From GCA-002727735 sp036159515 (GTDB taxonomy: Bacteria > Bacteroidota > Bacteroidia > Flavobacteriales_D > Parvicellaceae), in NCBI GenBank assembly GCA_036159515.1, contig JAYYEV010000086.1:1-7503 (forward strand): 7,503 nucleotides of DNA, given 5' to 3'. Under the pieces are notes generated by a model. That model saw only the letters and a program-made list of their open reading frames with translations, searched no databases and was not told the origin of the DNA. Numbering within the stretch: the first letter of the stretch is position 1; each line of letters begins with the position of its first letter. The position numbers and the translations under genes are program-made. This document shows, piece after piece, positions 7,130-7,503 of the stretch.

Positions 7130-7290
7130 TTGTAACCAAAATAAGCAGCAATTATTGTGAAAATACTGATGCCACCATCAATTGGAATACAGGGAGGTGG
7201 CCAACAAGGCGGACCCGAAGGAGGACCTGGTTGTGAATAACAAGTCACTGAAATTAATATTAATATAGACCCAATTACGAATTTATTCAT
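7105..7290 (-). CDS. Small secreted PID-CTERM-like protein, putative exosortase substrate
   Basis: This 61-residue protein has a tripartite plan. Residues 1-19 are a signal peptide (MNK, then a hydrophobic core) with a likely cleavage after Cys-Tyr-Ser before Gln20, a common Bacteroidota site. Residues 21-36 form a proline-rich linker with nine prolines and Cys29 and Cys34. A PIDGG motif follows (36-40), then a hydrophobic helix (41-52) and a short tail with Lys54 and Lys58. The motif-helix-basic tail layout matches exosortase sorting signals, and the PID motif matches the PID-CTERM type associated with XrtX. There is essentially no passenger domain, so the mature product would be about 16-20 residues if it is cut near the motif. 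The gene overlaps the exosortase gene by 25 nt in a different frame. Its small size alone would leave doubt, but the signal peptide, motif and overlap together support a real gene. Confidence 0.85.
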   Translation of the reverse strand: MNKFVIGSILILISVTCYSQPGPPSGPPCWPPPCIPIDGGISIFTIIAAYFGYKCYNKSTH

Positions 7291-7379
7291 TAGGTTTCAA
7301 AATTATGTTTTTATTTATTTTAAACGATATGTTTATGTTAAAATTAGATATTTGTAATTCAAAAAAGGAATAACAGCTG
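7291..7379. promoter_or_regulatory. Divergent intergenic region between the PID-CTERM gene and the Wzz-like gene
   Basis: This 89-bp AT-rich gap must hold promoters for both divergent genes. On the minus strand, 7298-7305 reads TAATTTTG, an exact match to the Bacteroidota -7 consensus TAnnTTTG, but it would leave only a few leader bases before the ATG at 7288-7290. A 7-of-8 match lies farther upstream (7339-7346). On the plus strand, 7347-7354 (GATATTTG) matches seven of eight bases, 25 nt before the start. No -33 TTTG sits at the right spacing for any of them. No clear inverted-repeat operator is visible. Confidence 0.4.
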
Positions 7380-7503
7380 ATGGATAATCAAAAATCAAAT
7401 AATATTATTTCATCCAATGATTTGATTTGGCTGCTCAATGCCATACTTAAAAACTGGTATTTATTTTTAGTTATCGTTCCAATTTTCACCTTATTCGGAT
7501 TGA
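7380..7503 (+). CDS. N-terminus of a probable Wzz/GumC-type polysaccharide chain-length or export protein (truncated by window)
   Basis: Only 41 codons are visible before the right edge. They encode a polar N-terminus (MDNQKSNNIISSNDLIW), then LLNAILKNWYLFLVIVPIFT leading into a membrane segment. This pattern (an Asp-Leu pair, a leucine-rich amphipathic stretch, Lys-Asn/Arg-Asn-Trp, then a transmembrane helix) is common at the start of Wzz/GumC chain-length determinants and tyrosine autokinases of Bacteroidota exopolysaccharide loci. It is not diagnostic on its own. The ATG is well supported: an in-frame TAA at 7371-7373 closes the frame just upstream, and a purine-rich AAGGAA (7365-7370) lies 9 nt before the start. 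It is transcribed away from the exosortase genes. Exosortases are often encoded with exopolysaccharide genes, which agrees with this reading. The gene is likely real; the family is an inference. Confidence 0.65.
   Translation, partial: MDNQKSNNIISSNDLIWLLNAILKNWYLFLVIVPIFTLFGL

Noticed and set aside
7228..7245. Possible lipoprotein signal at Cys17 of the small secreted protein
   Set aside because: The residues before Cys17 (Ser-Val-Thr) do not fit a lipobox, and the following Tyr-Ser-Gln better suits ordinary signal peptidase cleavage.
1..7503. tRNA, rRNA, CRISPR arrays, insertion sequences, riboswitches
   Set aside because: Nearly the whole window is intact protein-coding sequence, gaps are at most 89 bp, and no repeats or conserved RNA elements were seen.

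Overview
The window looks like the chromosome of a Bacteroidota bacterium, most likely a marine or environmental Cytophagales/Flavobacteriales relative. The base composition is AT-rich. The SHMT carries the 'NPWGIK' insertion and 'LADISHPSGL' wording typical of that phylum, and there is a rel-fur-purA neighbourhood. An exosortase of the XrtX type sits beside a PID-CTERM-like substrate; from memory, that pairing is confined to Bacteroidota. Two start codons appear to be TTG. There are no RNA genes, insertion sequences or CRISPR arrays.

Layout: nine of the ten genes lie on the minus strand and read from right to left. The right-hand part (about 6078-7290) is a small exosortase module. It holds a 61-aa secreted, proline-rich protein that is almost entirely a signal peptide plus a PID-type C-terminal sorting signal. 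Its gene overlaps that of an exosortase with the intact Cys-Arg-His triad by 25 nt, and a three-helix membrane protein resembling the XrtX-associated family follows. An 89-bp intergenic region then separates a divergent plus-strand gene, cut by the window edge. The N-terminus of that gene resembles a Wzz/GumC-type polysaccharide chain-length protein, so the module probably borders an exopolysaccharide locus.

The left-hand part (1-6048) is a tightly packed housekeeping string: glyA (serine hydroxymethyltransferase), fahA (fumarylacetoacetase), rel (bifunctional ppGpp synthetase/hydrolase), a Fur-family regulator, a STAS-domain protein and the 5' part of purA (adenylosuccinate synthetase). Neighbours overlap or sit within 20 nt of each other, which suggests co-transcription. 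The grouping links one-carbon and purine metabolism to the (p)ppGpp alarmone. Two regulators are unusual: the Fur-like protein lacks the CxxC zinc motifs, and the STAS protein has Asn in place of the usual Asp before the phospho-acceptor serines.

The most interesting element is the minimal exosortase module, in which sortase, putative accessory protein and a tiny substrate are consecutive and the substrate has almost no passenger domain.
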